A DNA stretch of 64,000 nucleotides from Ovis canadensis (lineage: Eukaryota; Chordata; Mammalia; Artiodactyla; Bovidae). Shown piece after piece: positions 42,501-54,277 of this stretch (positions within the stretch are counted from its first letter, which is position 1; every line of letters begins with the position of its first letter). The stretch lies in the NCBI RefSeq assembly GCF_042477335.2, contig NC_091260.1, forward strand, positions 50,983,001-51,047,000, given 5' to 3'. Below the pieces are notes generated by a model. The model was not told the DNA's origin, ran no database searches, and saw only the letters and a program-made list of their open reading frames with translations. The position numbers and the translations under genes were made by a program.

Positions 42501-43914
42501 AGAAACAAGATACCGGAACTTCGGAATCCTGATCAGGAGCCACCATATCAGTTCCAACTTCTGTGGAACAAAGAAACAAATTTCTATCTAGTGTAACCAT
42601 TATTACCTTCTGTCTCCACTATAAACATCTGATTCTAATCTAACTCAGCGGTTTTGAAAGTGAGATATAAGTTTCCCTGGGGGATAACTATCCCCTATGG
42701 AATATAAAGACAGTTTTAAGGGACTCAATTTCCAGATGCTCATAATGGTCCAAAACAACAACGATAACTGATATTTAGCAATTATCTTTGTTCCAGTACT
42801 TTACATATACTAATTTATTTAACATAACTTGTTATGAATTCTTTCCTAAAATTAATCTGTGGCTAAAGCTGGCTCCCTTTCTCATTCTCTCTCATGAATG
42901 CCCCTTTCCTGCTTTAAGGAAAATGTGTAATTCTCCTCATTCCAAATCTAATAGTGAGATTTTGCCTTTGAACAGTGTTTCTCAGCCTTTGTTTTCCCCA
43001 TCATGGCCTCTTAAGGATATTTTCAGTCATTTTTTCCTTATCATCCCCATCATAAAAATGTAATACCATATGTATACCCTGTATTTTTGTTCAGGTTCTG
43101 TATGCATATCTATTCTTTATTTGCAGAAAGAGTAATAATTGTTTTCTCTCATTATTCAAGAACCCATTTTTGGCCCCTTCAAGAAAACATGCCCTAGAAT
43201 GTAATAACCTATAGGGCACTAAGGTACTATTTGAAACACTGGTGCTGGTGGGAGAAATGAAATGATTTTATGATTGTACAATAAACTTTTTGCAACTCAT
43301 ATGATTTCTTCTTTCTTTGCTTTAAGAAAATTCAAGAGTATGATCAAGTTGTCCGTTGATAAATGATTAAAATTGGGTCAGAAAGATTCAAAGAACTGAA
43401 TTGCATGGCTATAACAAACCCCTTCTATTTCCATATAATTATTTACATGAAAAAGATTTCTCAGGGCTTTCATATATAAAAATAGAAAATTTTATAACTG
43501 ACTGAACTCTGGCTCATTCTAATATAAAGTGGTATTTATCTGTAGAAAAACTAGAATAAGTTCTATTCATTTAGAGATGCATTTCCAGTAGGACTCACTT
43601 TCTGTGTTCAATGATTTACAATATATTTATGTTGGTCTTACCAAAATTATAGTGATAATCAGACTCAGAGGACTTTTTTCAACTCAGATCCTTTTGGTCA
43701 TTGAAAATTTTAAAAACTTTAAATATCAAATTATATGTGAATATAAATTTATCTATCTATATATGTATAAATATATATTATAATAGAGAAACTATGATAG
43801 AGTGATCAATAAAAGAAAAATGTATTAGGATGAAATTATATGGAGGAAGTCAGATGGAAATATGATTTCAAGAGGAAAAAATTGCTATAAAATTTATCAT
43901 TATTAAAGAAGTAT
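42501..43914. other. AT-rich DNA, no gene seen
   Basis: No gene or clear repeat occurs for 1.4 kb. The region becomes strongly AT-rich near 43730-43790. Confidence 0.4.
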
Positions 43915-43932
43915 TTGTTCACGTATATTTTA

Positions 43933-44048
43933 TTTTATTTATTTTGGCCTCACCGTGCACCTTGCAGGATCTTAGTTTGCAGACCAAGGATCCAACTTGG
44001 CAGTGAAAACACTGAGTCTTGGTAACCACTGGACCACCAGAGAATTCC
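43933..44048 (-). mobile_element. CHR-like SINE with 18-bp TSD
   Basis: Plus-strand 'tttattttggcctcaccgtg' to 'accactggaccaccagagaa' is the reversed tRNA-Glu SINE. TTGTTCACGTATATTTTA (43915-43932) recurs as TTGTTCGTGTATATTTTA (44049-44066) with two mismatches. Confidence 0.88.
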
Positions 44049-44084
44049 TTGTTCGTGTATATTTTAAATAGATCAATGAATAGT

Positions 44085-44293
44085 TGCTTTGTCGTTCAGT
44101 CATGTCTGACTCTTTGCAACCCTATGGACTGTGGCCTGCCAGGCTCCTCTGTCCATGGGATTTTCCAGGTAAGAATAATGGAGTAGATTGCCATTTCCTC
44201 CTCCGAGGAATCTTCCAGACCCAGGGATCAAACCCGTGTCCCTGGCATTGGCAAGTGGATTCTTTACCACTAAGCCACCAGGGAAGCCCTGAA
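44085..44293 (-). mobile_element. Bov-tA SINE
   Basis: The reverse complement of a complete Bov-tA ends 'ttaccactaagccaccaggg'. GAATAGT occurs on both sides (44078-44084, 44294-44300), a probable short TSD. Confidence 0.93.
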
Positions 44294-44554
44294 GAATAGT
44301 GGTAGACACCATAACTTTTAGATTTTGCTTAGTTTAAGAGTCACATGACAGTTCAATTTTTTATTTTATTTTTAAATGACAGTTCAATTTTACAATGTCA
44401 AAATATACAACATGCCAGAAAGTAATGCTTTGCAGCAATTTAAACTCAAGATGAGAAATTGAGATGTCAACTCAGAAATGAGTGAGATTGCTTTAAAAAT
44501 TGCTTTGAGAGATATCAAGGGGGAAAGGTTGAGGATTACTGTCCTATTGTTGTG

Positions 44555-44753
44555 TTAGTCACTCAGAGGTGGGGTTCCACCTCTTTGTGACCCCATGGAC
44601 TGTAGGCCCCCAGCCTCCTCTGTCCATGGAATTTTCCAGGCAAGAATACTGGAGTGGGTTGCCATTTCCTTTTCCAAGGGATCTTCCCGACCCAGGGATC
44701 AAATCCCCGCATCTCATGCTCGGCAGGTAAATTCTTTACCACTGAGTCACCTG
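44555..44753 (-). mobile_element. Bov-tA SINE
   Basis: Plus-strand 'gttagtcactcagaggtggg', 'ttccaggcaagaatactgga', 'ggatcttcccgacccaggga' and 'ttaccactgagtcacctgag' are reversed Bov-tA. Confidence 0.93.
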
Positions 44754-45164
44754 AGGTTTCAGCCTGACCGAAGTGGCTTTCATCCCATTTGCTAGTGTTG
44801 GCATCCAGAGTGGGGCTGAGCTTACAGGTGAGGCACGAAATCACCCAAGGGTGTGGGATGAGAGCGGCAGGGTTTGGGAAATCAGGTTAGTGCTAAAGGT
44901 TTGACACAGTGGCTACTTCTTGCCCCTTCCTTACTGCCCAGGGTCTAGTGGGGAACAGCAGCTGAAAAGGGGAGTAACAGTTTACATCTATACCCTGCAG
45001 CCCTGTCCTTCATGCAGAACCTTCCCCCTACCCTCCCCTCTCCAGGTGACTACACATCAACAAGTCCCTGGGACTTTCTTCTCCAACTCCAGCCATTTTC
45101 AGCTCTTGCTGCACTGATCTCTTTTCTTAAAAAAGTAGCCCACTTTTCTAGAATTACCTGGTGT
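44754..45164. other. single-copy DNA, no gene seen
   Basis: Sequence between two antisense Bov-tA elements. No gene is recognised. Confidence 0.4.
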
Positions 45165-45377
45165 GCATGCTTCTTCAGTCACTCAGTAGTGTCCAGAGCT
45201 TTGTGACCACATGAACTGTAGGCTCCCAGCCGCCTCTGTCCGTGGAATTTTCCAGGCAAAAATACTGAAGTGGGTTGCCATTTCCTCCTCCAGGGGATCT
45301 TCCCAACCCAGGGATCAAACCCACATCTTTTGCATCTTCTGCCTTGGCAGGCGGATTCTTTACCACTGAGCTATCTG
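45165..45377 (-). mobile_element. Bov-tA SINE
   Basis: Plus-strand 'cttcagtcactcagtagtgt', 'gccatttcctcctccagggg' and 'ttctttaccactgagctatc' are reversed Bov-tA. It is somewhat more diverged than its neighbours. Confidence 0.9.
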
Positions 45378-48324
45378 GAAATTGCTTAGAATGTTAAAGT
45401 ACCATTTCTTTGTCTTTAAATAAATCTATTTCATTGACATCTCTGAGGTCGAGACCTAGGATTCTGCATTATTAACTCTTCAGCATCAGAATTACTTCTT
45501 TATGTCTCAGCTCCTTTGTCCAACAAATGATGGTTAGTTCTTCACTTATGAGAGGAATTTGAGTTTGAGAATTTGGATTAAAAACCCTAGGAAATGGAAC
45601 TGTGGATCCAAACGGACTTCAGCCTGTTTTATTCTTGGATGACTGACAGATGTTGGAGATTTCTTGGCTTTACCCTGGAAGAGCAGGAAGAAAGAAATAC
45701 TGTTCAGAGCAAGATAAAGTGCATTTTTTAAAAAAGGTACAGGAAAAGTACAAAGCAAAATCTCTTCTAATCTGATTCTTAAGAGGGTGACACTGGACAA
45801 ATGTCCACAAGTGTCTGATCCTGACAAAAGAGCAGATGGTTTCCAGCACTCTTCCTGACTCAGAGTTGGAAGCCATCACAGTCCTGGGGGTTGACTCAGA
45901 GCTCAAACTAGACCAACACAATCATGACCAGAGGCCAGGATTGGTGCTCCACTCAGAAGATGCTTAGGAAAGAACTAGAGTGCAGTGGGGTCTGTATTTA
46001 GCAGAACTGAGACTGGCTGATCCTCTGGGGAAGCCTAAAGAAAAGGTCCCAGGAGAATCGGAGGCAGGCAGATAGATCCTTTGTTAGCATAGAAAGGGGT
46101 TAACTTCAAGAGGTGGGTAAAACAGAATGGGAACAAACTTAGAATCTCTACTTTTTACTTTGAAAACTAGTAACTGTCTCCAAGTTGGAATGTTCAAATT
46201 CTATTATCAGCTTCTTAAGCCAGGTTTGACTTTCAGGTCACAACCCTTGACTTCTCCTAAGTTCACTACATGATGCCTCATGGCATTGGCTATCAGCGTG
46301 ATGCTTTCAATTACTTAAAGCAGTTCAGGCAAGGTAAAAATGTTGCTTTATGCCAGCTTCAACAAGCTTGGCTTTTATCATTTAGCAAGATTCACTTCTT
46401 TGTGCTATGGAGAAGAGAAAAAAATAATCCCAGTAAAAGCCTTACAAGAATGGTACAAAAAACAGGGAGAATTGAAAAAGCTTTCTGCTTTGTATTTCTA
46501 GCTTTGGGAATGTAGCTTTCTGAGAAACAACTGTCTGTCTAGAGAGAAGCTTTGAACTTTTTGGGAGACCTATCATTGCTTCTTTGATTTCATAATACTC
46601 TCTTCTCCACTACAATCTTATTTTTATAACAATTGAGTGAATTAAAATTAAAATAATAGTTTGTCTTGAGAAGTTAGGGAAGAATTTTTTGTTGCTTCTA
46701 GGGGTGAAATGGAAACCTTTGTGGTTGATAGAACTGGGATTCCTACTCTTAGACTGGAAATATCAGAGAATGATCTAAGGAGATTTTGAGTCTTCAGCCT
46801 TGACCTTTATAAGGTAACATTTTGGTTTCTAGTGCAAATGAACAATTTGTTTCTAGTCATTTAACTTATACCTCACTTGCATAGGCAACATTCTTTCCAT
46901 TTATTGTGTTTACTTAAACATTGCTTTAGACCACAAAAGCAAATGGGTAACTAAATATATATTCCACAATGCTTTATTTTTCTGGTTTGCTATTCAAATC
47001 ATTCCCTTATTCAGTTTAAGAAAAAAACATCATGGTTTTCTTACCCAATTTGCCTTTCCTTTCCAGTTAGAATCATTTATGCATTGTTCAATCATTTACT
47101 GATTCATTTACTCAGTTGACAAATGTGAGTTGATTTCCCTTCATATTCTCAGAGCTGGGAGGGGCACTGGGGTATAAGAAGATGGATTTCCTGCTCTCTG
47201 GAAGCTTCCACTCTATTGGAATTCTCAACATATTCCTCTCAAGCTCCCTGTACAGGCCTCCTAAAAGATAACATTTGTTTGATTTTTTTTGTTGTCACAA
47301 CTTGGCAGGGGCATTTCTTGGTTCAGACTTTTATTCTGGCCATTTTCCCAAGGACCAGAGGCAATGCACATCAGCACCTCCCTTTCTCCACCAGAGATGA
47401 GGCCTGAGGGATCTTTGCCGTCTTTTTCACCTGACTCACAGGGAGGCCACACAGAAGAGTTCCCCGAGAATGCTTGGAAGAGGATGAGCCACCTTAAACA
47501 AATGAAAGAAATCACCCTTTCATAACTGGAAGGGATGAAGATGTTGGGGTTGGGGCCTTGACTAAGCCAAGCGAGTAAATATGTCCCTGGGTATTTAGTT
47601 ACAATCCCAGGGATTACTGAACAAATCTCGCATCGTGAGAGGAGCTGTGAATCAAATAGCACAAGGCCTTCGTTACATAAGAGAGATTACTCCACATTGC
47701 CAATGGATTTGAAAGCATTCAGACTCAACTTGCAATGCAAGGAACTCTAGGTGTCAGCCTGTTGCTGCACGCATGTGGGTCCACTCATGTACTCACGGAT
47801 GCAGCTCTGCTCTGCCAGCTGCGAGGGGAGGGACTCACTTGGCTCATCTGATGATTGTCCTTTTTTTCCTCCCTTTTTGCAAGTATGTAGAGTTGAATCC
47901 ATTTTAATCTTCTGCTCATGCCCACTATCATTGTCGGTGCATAGTTCAAGGCTTTTCCCATGATTTGGAGGTTGTTTTTCCCTTATATTTTCTCTCCCCA
48001 CTTCCATTCTTCTTACTCTATCGGTATTTGTTCTTACAAATTGTATGTTAGTTGGTCTGTACATATTCTTTCCATCTTTTAATTATAACCATATTCAAAC
48101 ACAGTGGAAAGTTGAATGAATAGTACAGGGTACACTCCTATACCTATCACTTTGAATCAAGAATTTCCTAACATTTTGTCATACTAGGTTGACTCTGTAT
48201 AGGTGTCTAACACCTATAAGTCAGTTATGAAAATTATGATGTTGCCCCTAAATACTGAAGCATGCTTTTCCTAAAAAATAGACATTGTCCTACACAAAGA
48301 CCACATCAATATTCTCAGTCCTGA
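45378..48324. other. longest low-repeat stretch, no gene seen
   Basis: Almost 3 kb lacks any ruminant-specific SINE or LINE. An L2/MIR-like trace may lie at about 47070-47225 ('cattcaatcatttactgatt'-like blocks, 'gggtataagaagatgg'). Open frames (47261-47662 minus, 46270-46515 plus) lack domains. The low insertion density is consistent with either constraint or chance. Confidence 0.4.
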
Positions 48325-48503
48325 AAGGATAGAAGGAAGATAGAGAGATAGAGGTAGAAGTAGGAAATGGTGATGAAGTTACAGATAGAGATGAAGATGG
48401 GGTTGGAGATGGAAAGAAAATGGAGATGGAGTTGGGGTTAGAGATAGAGATGAAGCTAGAGATGGAGTAGTAGACAAAGATGGGGATGGAGAGGAGAAGG
48501 TGA
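48325..48503 (+). repeat. degenerate purine-rich (GAGATG)n-type repeat
   Basis: Roughly 180 bp consists almost wholly of A and G with scattered T, built from variants of GATAGAG, GAGATG and GAGTTGG. It is an imperfect hexamer-like simple repeat with strong purine strand bias. Confidence 0.85.
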
Positions 48504-49199
48504 ATTAGAAGAAATTCAGTCATTTTTCTCTCCAGTTTCTTGGTGGTAGAATGTTCCCCCCTTCCCAAGAATGGGTGCTCTGCCTCCCAGTTTACAATAT
48601 GGACATCTCAGACAGAGTAAAGTTACTATCCAAAAAACCAGCAAAGGGCCTGAGCTTCATGGCTCTAAAAAGTCACTTTTGGGGAAAATTAACACTTGCT
48701 ATTTCTTTGCAGTGCAGCCCAAACATTCCATCACTTGGCGATTCAATCATAACAGTAATAGCAAGGTTGAGGTTGAACTTACTGTTGAACTGCAAGGAAT
48801 GTCTCAAGGCGGTCATTTTTGTGGCATCTATGATCTCTAACTCTGGAAGGCAGTGCACAGAATTAATGAGAGGTTTCATGTGTATCTGAAAGAACATCTT
48901 TCCAAGAATTTACTCTCTTTGATTTGGCATGTGCTCTTATGCTCTTCAAGTTACTTGGTGGTCAGATTGGAAACTTCACAGTTTTCTTTAAAAACTCTGC
49001 CTGGGCTTGTGTATTTTTCTGTATATTTGCTATACTTCAATGACTATTTTATTTAAAAAAGGAAATAAATAACTCTACTAAAGTCTGACTTTTTCTAACA
49101 TAGCCTTCACCATTGACGTTTTTTAAAAGCATTTCCCCAGACATTGAGCACTTCAGAAGTCTTTGCTTTGGTCTCTGAAATTGGCAAATTGCAGTGTAG
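48504..49199. other. single-copy DNA, no gene seen
   Basis: Two overlapping plus-strand frames of about 110 and 89 codons (48551-48889, 48571-48840) have no recognised domain and conflict with each other. Confidence 0.4.
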
Positions 49200-49420
49200 T
49201 GACCAGAGTTCTCAATGCAGAGTTACTGTCCTTGATTCTGGAATTGGTTCTTGGGGCTTTCATGTAAGAGTTGTCTGTTATTGGGCAAGATTCTTAACCT
49301 GTTTATGGTGCAAATTTCTCAGCTGCAAGACAGTCATAACAACATGTTATAAAGGAGCATATGGAGTCAATGAAAATCAAATAAGATAATGTATATAAAC
49401 ATGTTTCATTAAACATAGAA
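49200..49420 (+). mobile_element. MIR SINE
   Basis: 'ttgattctggaattggttct', 'attgggcaagattcttaacc', 'tgcaaatttctcagctgcaa', 'aaatcaaataagataatgta' and 'aaacatagaacatgtgaaat' follow MIR order across nearly its full length. Confidence 0.7.
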
Positions 49421-49910
49421 CATGTGAAATTGTCACAACTAGGGTTTTTATGTGTGTTTGTTCTTTTTCTGGTCTGCTATTTGTTGATCTGATTTCCCAG
49501 GTTCCACCCTCAGCTGCCTCTGGTCCATTTTCTATGTGGCAGCCAGAAGGATCCTGTGAAAGCATCACGTCCATTGCATTTCTTCTCCATGCCCAAGGTC
49601 CTATTTCTCTTTCTGTCCTCTCGACTTTCTGCCACCACTCTGACTTCAATTCTTACTATTCTCCTCCTGTTCATTCTTGCTCAGACACACTAAATTTTCT
49701 GCAAGCCTTCAGACCTCCCATTTCAGTCTTGTCCCCAAGACTTTACAGTTTACTCTGCTGGTAAAGTATCTACATGGCTCACTTTTTCACTTCCTTCAGG
49801 TGTTTGCTTTTCATTGAGGTCTTTTTGGCCATTCTGTCATAGCTGATTGAACTCCTTAGCCATTCTCCCTGTTTTATATTTTTATGTAGCACTTATAATC
49901 TCCCCGGTTA

Positions 49911-49999
49911 TAAGAATCTGCCTCAAAGCAGGAGACCTCGGTTTGATTCCTGGGTCAAGAAGTTCCCCAGAAGGGATAGGCTATCCGCTCCAGTATTCT
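49911..49999 (+). mobile_element. truncated Bov-tA inside L2
   Basis: It carries 'ataagaatctgcctcaaagc', 'ggtttgattcctgggtcaag' and stops at 'ccagtattcttg', where the next Bov-tA begins. The 3' portion is absent, so either the second insertion was accompanied by deletion or the two recombined. Confidence 0.75.
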
Positions 50000-50000
50000 T

Positions 50001-50206
50001 GGGTTTCCCTGGTGGCTCAAATGGTAAAGAATCTGCCTGCAATTTGGGACAGCTGGGTTCAGTCCCTGGGTTGGGAAGATCCCCTAGAGAAGGGCCTGGC
50101 AACCCACTCCAGTATTTTTGCCTGGAGAATCACCATGGACAGAGGAGCCTGGCGGGCTGCAGTCTATGGGGTCATAAAGAGTCAGAAACAACTAAGCGAC
50201 TAAGCA
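50001..50206 (+). mobile_element. Bov-tA SINE inside L2
   Basis: A complete copy: 'tttccctggtggctcaaatg', 'gggttgggaagatcccctag', 'tgcctggagaatcaccatgg', ending 'caactaagcgactaagcag'. It abuts the preceding truncated copy in the same orientation. Confidence 0.93.
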
Positions 50207-50354
50207 GTCTAACCTCCTGATATACTATGTGGGTGATATTTGTTTTGGTTAATATTTGCCTTTCCCCAGTAGATTATTAACTCCATCAAAGCAAGAACTT
50301 TTGTCTGTTGTATTACCTGATGGATCCCCAGTGCATAGAACATAGTTTGACATG

Positions 50355-50509
50355 CCACAGATGAAATGATTGGATGGCTTCACTGACTCAACAGATGTGA
50401 GTTTTAACAAGCTCCAGGAGGTGGTGAAGGACAGGGAAGCCTGGCATGCTTCAGTCCACGGGGTCACAAAGAGTTGGATACAAAGGAGTGACTGAACTGA
50501 ACTGAACTG
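50355..50509 (+). mobile_element. BovB 3' tail inside L2
   Basis: 'aaatgattggatggcttcac', 'gtgaaggacagggaagcctg' and the terminal ACTGAACTGAACTGAACTG identify the last 155 bp or so of BovB. It lies between two adjoining pieces of the L2 3' end. Confidence 0.88.
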
Positions 50510-50573
50510 CAGTCCTTGTTGAATAATATCTTGAAATACTATTCAACATGTAAATATTTGTTGAATGAATGAA

Positions 50574-51394
50574 TGCGACTGTTTCAATTTCACAATCAGA
50601 AAAAAGGATGGGAACTTACATTTCTGGATATTTTTCCATATACACTTCATAAAATGAGCCCTGTTGGAAAGTCTATGTGGATTCCTTACCTTCCCCCTGG
50701 ATCATGACCACCTGTTAAGATATTTGTATAATCTCTTTGCATGCTTTAATAATCCAGGAATGCTGTTTGTTTCAAAGACCTGTGGAGAAGTAGTAAATGG
50801 AGGGAGGGGAAATAGAGTCAGGTTCATAGCAGGCAAATCTGACCCATGCTGTTGTTTTGCCACCCGACTTTGCAGTATTTTCCTCAGCAGGATGTAATTT
50901 GGTCTTGCAACCTCTTGAAAGGAAAATGATGACCCCACAGCATTCCCAAACTATGTGCTGGGAACAGTAGTTCCAAGAAATGCTAATCTGTACTCAAAAA
51001 AGAACAAGGTTTTTGTGGTTCTGATTATATATTAGCATGTTAAAGTCTCTGAGGAGTCACATAGCTTAAAAATAAATAAAGGATGGGTGGTCTGTTTAAT
51101 AGTAACTTATTAGAATAGGGGAAGTCAGGCAACAGTTAAAAGACCATGATCTTCAGCTTTTAAGCTTTCATTTCCCACAGATCTCATAAAATGGATATGC
51201 CTTTTATTTTGTCACTGAGTCCTGCTCAGTACTCTGAAAGCTTATCTTTGGAAGGAAATGTGCTTATAGGGTATCCATTGTATCAATGTGTTCTCCATGG
51301 CACTGCAGTTCTTCTGAATTAAAAAATATATATATAAGTGAAGTACTTCTTAAGCATGTCTCCCTACTTAATGCAAGAATTTCATTAGACACGA
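50574..51394. other. single-copy DNA, no gene seen
   Basis: I recognise no gene or young repeat. Confidence 0.4.
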
Positions 51395-51645
51395 TAAAGA
51401 TACCAGAGGGAACAAGACCGGGCAAGATCCCATGGAGCTGACGTCCTAGGACAGCCAGAGACGTCAAGCAAATACACCAAATAGTAAATGTGGAGCCAAG
51501 GGTGTTAAAGGAAGAGAGGTGAAGCTGGGACGGAGAATATGATTATGTGAGGGTGTTGTCTACTTGAGGAGATCAGGAGGGAAGGATGCACTGAGGTTGG
51601 CATATTTAAATTGAGATGTGAGGATAACGAGCCAGCTGTGACAAC
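51395..51645 (-). mobile_element. L2 LINE fragment, antisense
   Basis: Plus-strand 'agggaacaagaccgggcaag', 'atcccatggagctgacgtcc' and 'ctacttgaggagatcaggag ... aaattgagatgtgagg' resemble reversed L2 3' UTR ('gacaaggtccctgccctcatggagc ... gggaaggcctctctgagg'). Confidence 0.5.
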
Positions 51646-51651
51646 AGGGTG

Positions 51652-51714
51652 AAGAAGAATGCTTGTTTTAGGAAGAATGAATAGTGTAATCTGCCTATAA
51701 CAAGCATTCTTCTT
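51652..51714. repeat. 16-bp perfect inverted repeat
   Basis: AAGAAGAATGCTTGTT (51652-51667) is exactly reverse-complemented at 51699-51714, with a 31-base spacer. The right arm ends directly against a Bov-A-type tail at 51715. Confidence 0.85.
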
Positions 51715-51810
51715 TGCCCTTTTGTGAATTCCATGGACAGAAGAATCTGGCAGGCTACAGTCCCCATGGTCACAAAGTCGGATGCCACTGAAGCGACTTA
51801 GCACACAGGC
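51715..51810 (+). mobile_element. Bov-tA / Bov-A tail fragment
   Basis: 'gaattccatggacagaagaa', 'caggctacagtccccatggt' and 'tgaagcgacttagcacacag' are the 3' part of a Bov-type SINE. The head is missing. Confidence 0.82.
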
Positions 51811-52525
51811 ATGTGATGGGGTAGTCAATGGCTCAGCTGCAGGAAGCAACTTGCTGAAGAACTGAAACGAGATCCCACGGCTGACTCAACGGAGCTCGTA
51901 AGATGAGTGGAAGGGCTGATGCAAGTGTGCACCTCAATCATTCAGGGCTCTTGAGGTCATGATATGGTCTTTCATTGAGAGTAATAGGATTGAATTTATA
52001 TTTCAAGGAATCTCCCTCAAAACAGAATGCATTCCAATGCATTAAAATTTTTAAGTGAATGGGCATTTAAAAATGCTTTTAAATACCTGAAAAATATAGA
52101 TTACATATTTACTCATCTCTCAACCCCAAACATGCAATATCCTCTAATTCTATGTGAACCACTGGGTTTTGGTTAAATGCTGTGATTCTATCCTATGTTT
52201 TATACATAAGTCTCCACACCTATGCTCTCTATACATCTCTGCTTCAGAGAATACCCATAGCCTGGATCACATGTGAGGGTTTTCAGGACAGTCAACCTCC
52301 TACAGTCCTGGAGCTTGCTTTGCGGGCCTCCCATCTTCCCAAAGCATGAGATCAAGAGAGGCATTGTTTTCCAGTAGTGCTGGCATTTTCTTGCTCTTCT
52401 CTATGCTTCAGTGAGTGGTTCTGGAGGTACTCATAAATTAGCATGATATTTGCAGCACTTGCAAATGGCAACTGAGAATAGTTTGCAACATCCAACAATT
52501 CATGTAACTCACAGATGTATTTGCT
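51811..52525. other. single-copy DNA, no gene seen
   Basis: I recognise no gene or repeat. Confidence 0.4.
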
Positions 52526-52726
52526 TTCTGGTGGCTCAGATGGTAAAGAATCCGCCTGGAATGCAGGGGACCTGGGTTCAGTCCCTAGGTTGGGAAGATT
52601 CTTTGGAGGAGGGCATGGCAATCTACTCCGTATTCTTCCCTAGAGAATCCTCATTGACAGAGGAACCTGGTGGGCTACAGTCCATGTGATCACAAAGAGT
52701 TGGACATGACTGAGTGACTAAGCACA
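52526..52726 (+). mobile_element. Bov-tA SINE
   Basis: 'tttctggtggctcagatggt', 'gggttcagtccctaggttgg', 'gaacctggtgggctacagtc' and the end 'gactgagtgactaagcacac' define a complete copy. Confidence 0.92.
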
Positions 52727-52760
52727 CAAAGCTGTATTTATGTCAGTATGGACATGGCAT

Positions 52761-53040
52761 CGGAGAAGGCAATGGCACCCCACTCCAGTACTCTTGCCTG
52801 GAAAATCCCATGGACAGGGGAGCCTGGTAAGCTGCAGTCCATAATGTCGCTAAGAGTCAGACACAACTGAGCGACTTCACTTTCACTTTTCGCTTTCATG
52901 CATTGGAGAAGGAAATGGCAACCCACTCCAGTGTTCTTGCCTGGAGAATCCCAGGGACAGAGGAGCCTGGTAGGAGGCCGTCTATGGGGTCTCACAGAGG
53001 CGGACATGATTGAAACGACTTAGCAGCAGCAGCAGCAGCA
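52761..53040 (+). mobile_element. Bov-A2 SINE with 10-bp TSD
   Basis: A complete dimer with the AGC-rich tail. GACATGGCAT is exactly duplicated at 52751-52760 and 53041-53050. The element begins at 'cggagaaggcaatggcaccc' and ends in (AGC)n. Confidence 0.96.
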
Positions 53041-53305
53041 GACATGGCATACACGAAGCATGATAGAGATTGGCTTTGTTAGCTAGATAAATGCTGAACT
53101 CCAGAATAACAAAGACTTGCTTTTATAAAAATATTTAATGATTTAAGAATTCAATAATTTCAGTTTTATTTAAATAACAGTTTTAATTATAAATGTTGAT
53201 AGTTCAACTATATTTTATATTTTATCTTTAAATTTTAATAGACAACTTTGAGTACATCTGAAGAAAAATAGCTTCCTTGGAAAACTTCTGAAAAATCATT
53301 TTTAC

Positions 53306-53408
53306 TTTTCTTCTTTTTGGCCATACCATATGGCTTGTGGGATCTTGGTTCCCTGATCAGGTATTGAGAGTGTGGAGTCCTAGTCACTAGACCACCAGGG
53401 AACTCCCT
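53306..53408 (-). mobile_element. CHR-like SINE fragment
   Basis: Plus-strand 'ctttttggccataccatatg', 'ggttccctgatcaggtattg' and 'cactagaccaccagggaact' are a short reversed tRNA-Glu SINE. Confidence 0.8.
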
Positions 53409-53878
53409 AATTTTCCATTAAAAAAAAAAAATTTACCTGAATTTATAGAACACAATGAAAATATGTAAACTTTGTATATTATTTTTAAAAATTTTAAACA
53501 TTTAGATAACTGAGAATGAATACAGTATGCAATTGTGATAGAAATTGAAACTACAAACCTGGAGTTTAGAAGAGAGAAAGAGCTATAAAGGAAAAGTAAA
53601 TCATCAAAGAAGCAGTGAGGGAGTTCATTCTTAGGGAGGTTGATAAGAAGTCTGGGGCCCTTGAGAAGGAGAAAGGAGTCCCAGGCTCTCAAGGAGGAGA
53701 AAAGGACACACTGTTTTTTTCCTGCATTGCTTCCTCTTAGTCACATAAGATGTTTTTTCTTAAACTCTGAGTTGTTATGACAGCAATCTTTAAGACTAAC
53801 TGTCTTAAGCCCAGAGCTAGTGATTACACAACAAAACAAGTCATCTTGCTCAAGGATATATTTTTCCTTTAAGCTCTG
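53409..53878. other. AT-rich DNA, no gene seen
   Basis: An A-run follows the SINE fragment. I recognise no gene. Confidence 0.4.
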
Positions 53879-54277
53879 TCAGTTTAATTGCTCAGTTGTG
53901 TCTGACTCCTTGTGACCGCAGGGACAGCAGCATGCCAGGCTTCCCTGTCCACCACCAACTCCCAGAGCTGAGTTTGCTTAAACTCATCTCCATTGAGTCA
54001 GTGATGCCATCCAACCATCTCATCCTCTGTCATCTTCTCCTCCTGCCTTCAATCTCTCCCAGCATCAGGGTCTTTTCCAGTGAGGCAGTTCTTTGCATCA
54101 GGTGGCCAAAGGATTGGAGTTTCAGCTTCAGCATCAGTCCTTCCAATGAATAGTCAGGACTGATTTCCTTTAGGATTGACTGATTTGATATCCTTGCAGC
54201 CCAAGGGACTCTCAAGGGTCTTCTCCAACACCACAGTTCAAAAGCATCAGTTCTTTGGTGCTCAGTTTTCTTTATAG

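Larger units (their letters stand above)
49490..50573 (+). mobile_element. L2 LINE 3' end with three younger insertions
   Basis: L2 landmarks in order: 'gtccattttctatgtggcag' and 'cagaaggatcctgtg' (49527-49560), 'ttcaggtgtttgcttttcat' (near 49796), 'tttatgtagcacttataatc' (49891-49910), 'agattattaactccatcaaa' and 'ggatccccagtgcatagaac' (50270-50341), then 'aaatatttgttgaatgaatg' (50552-50571). A truncated Bov-tA, a complete Bov-tA and a BovB tail interrupt it. Confidence 0.8.
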
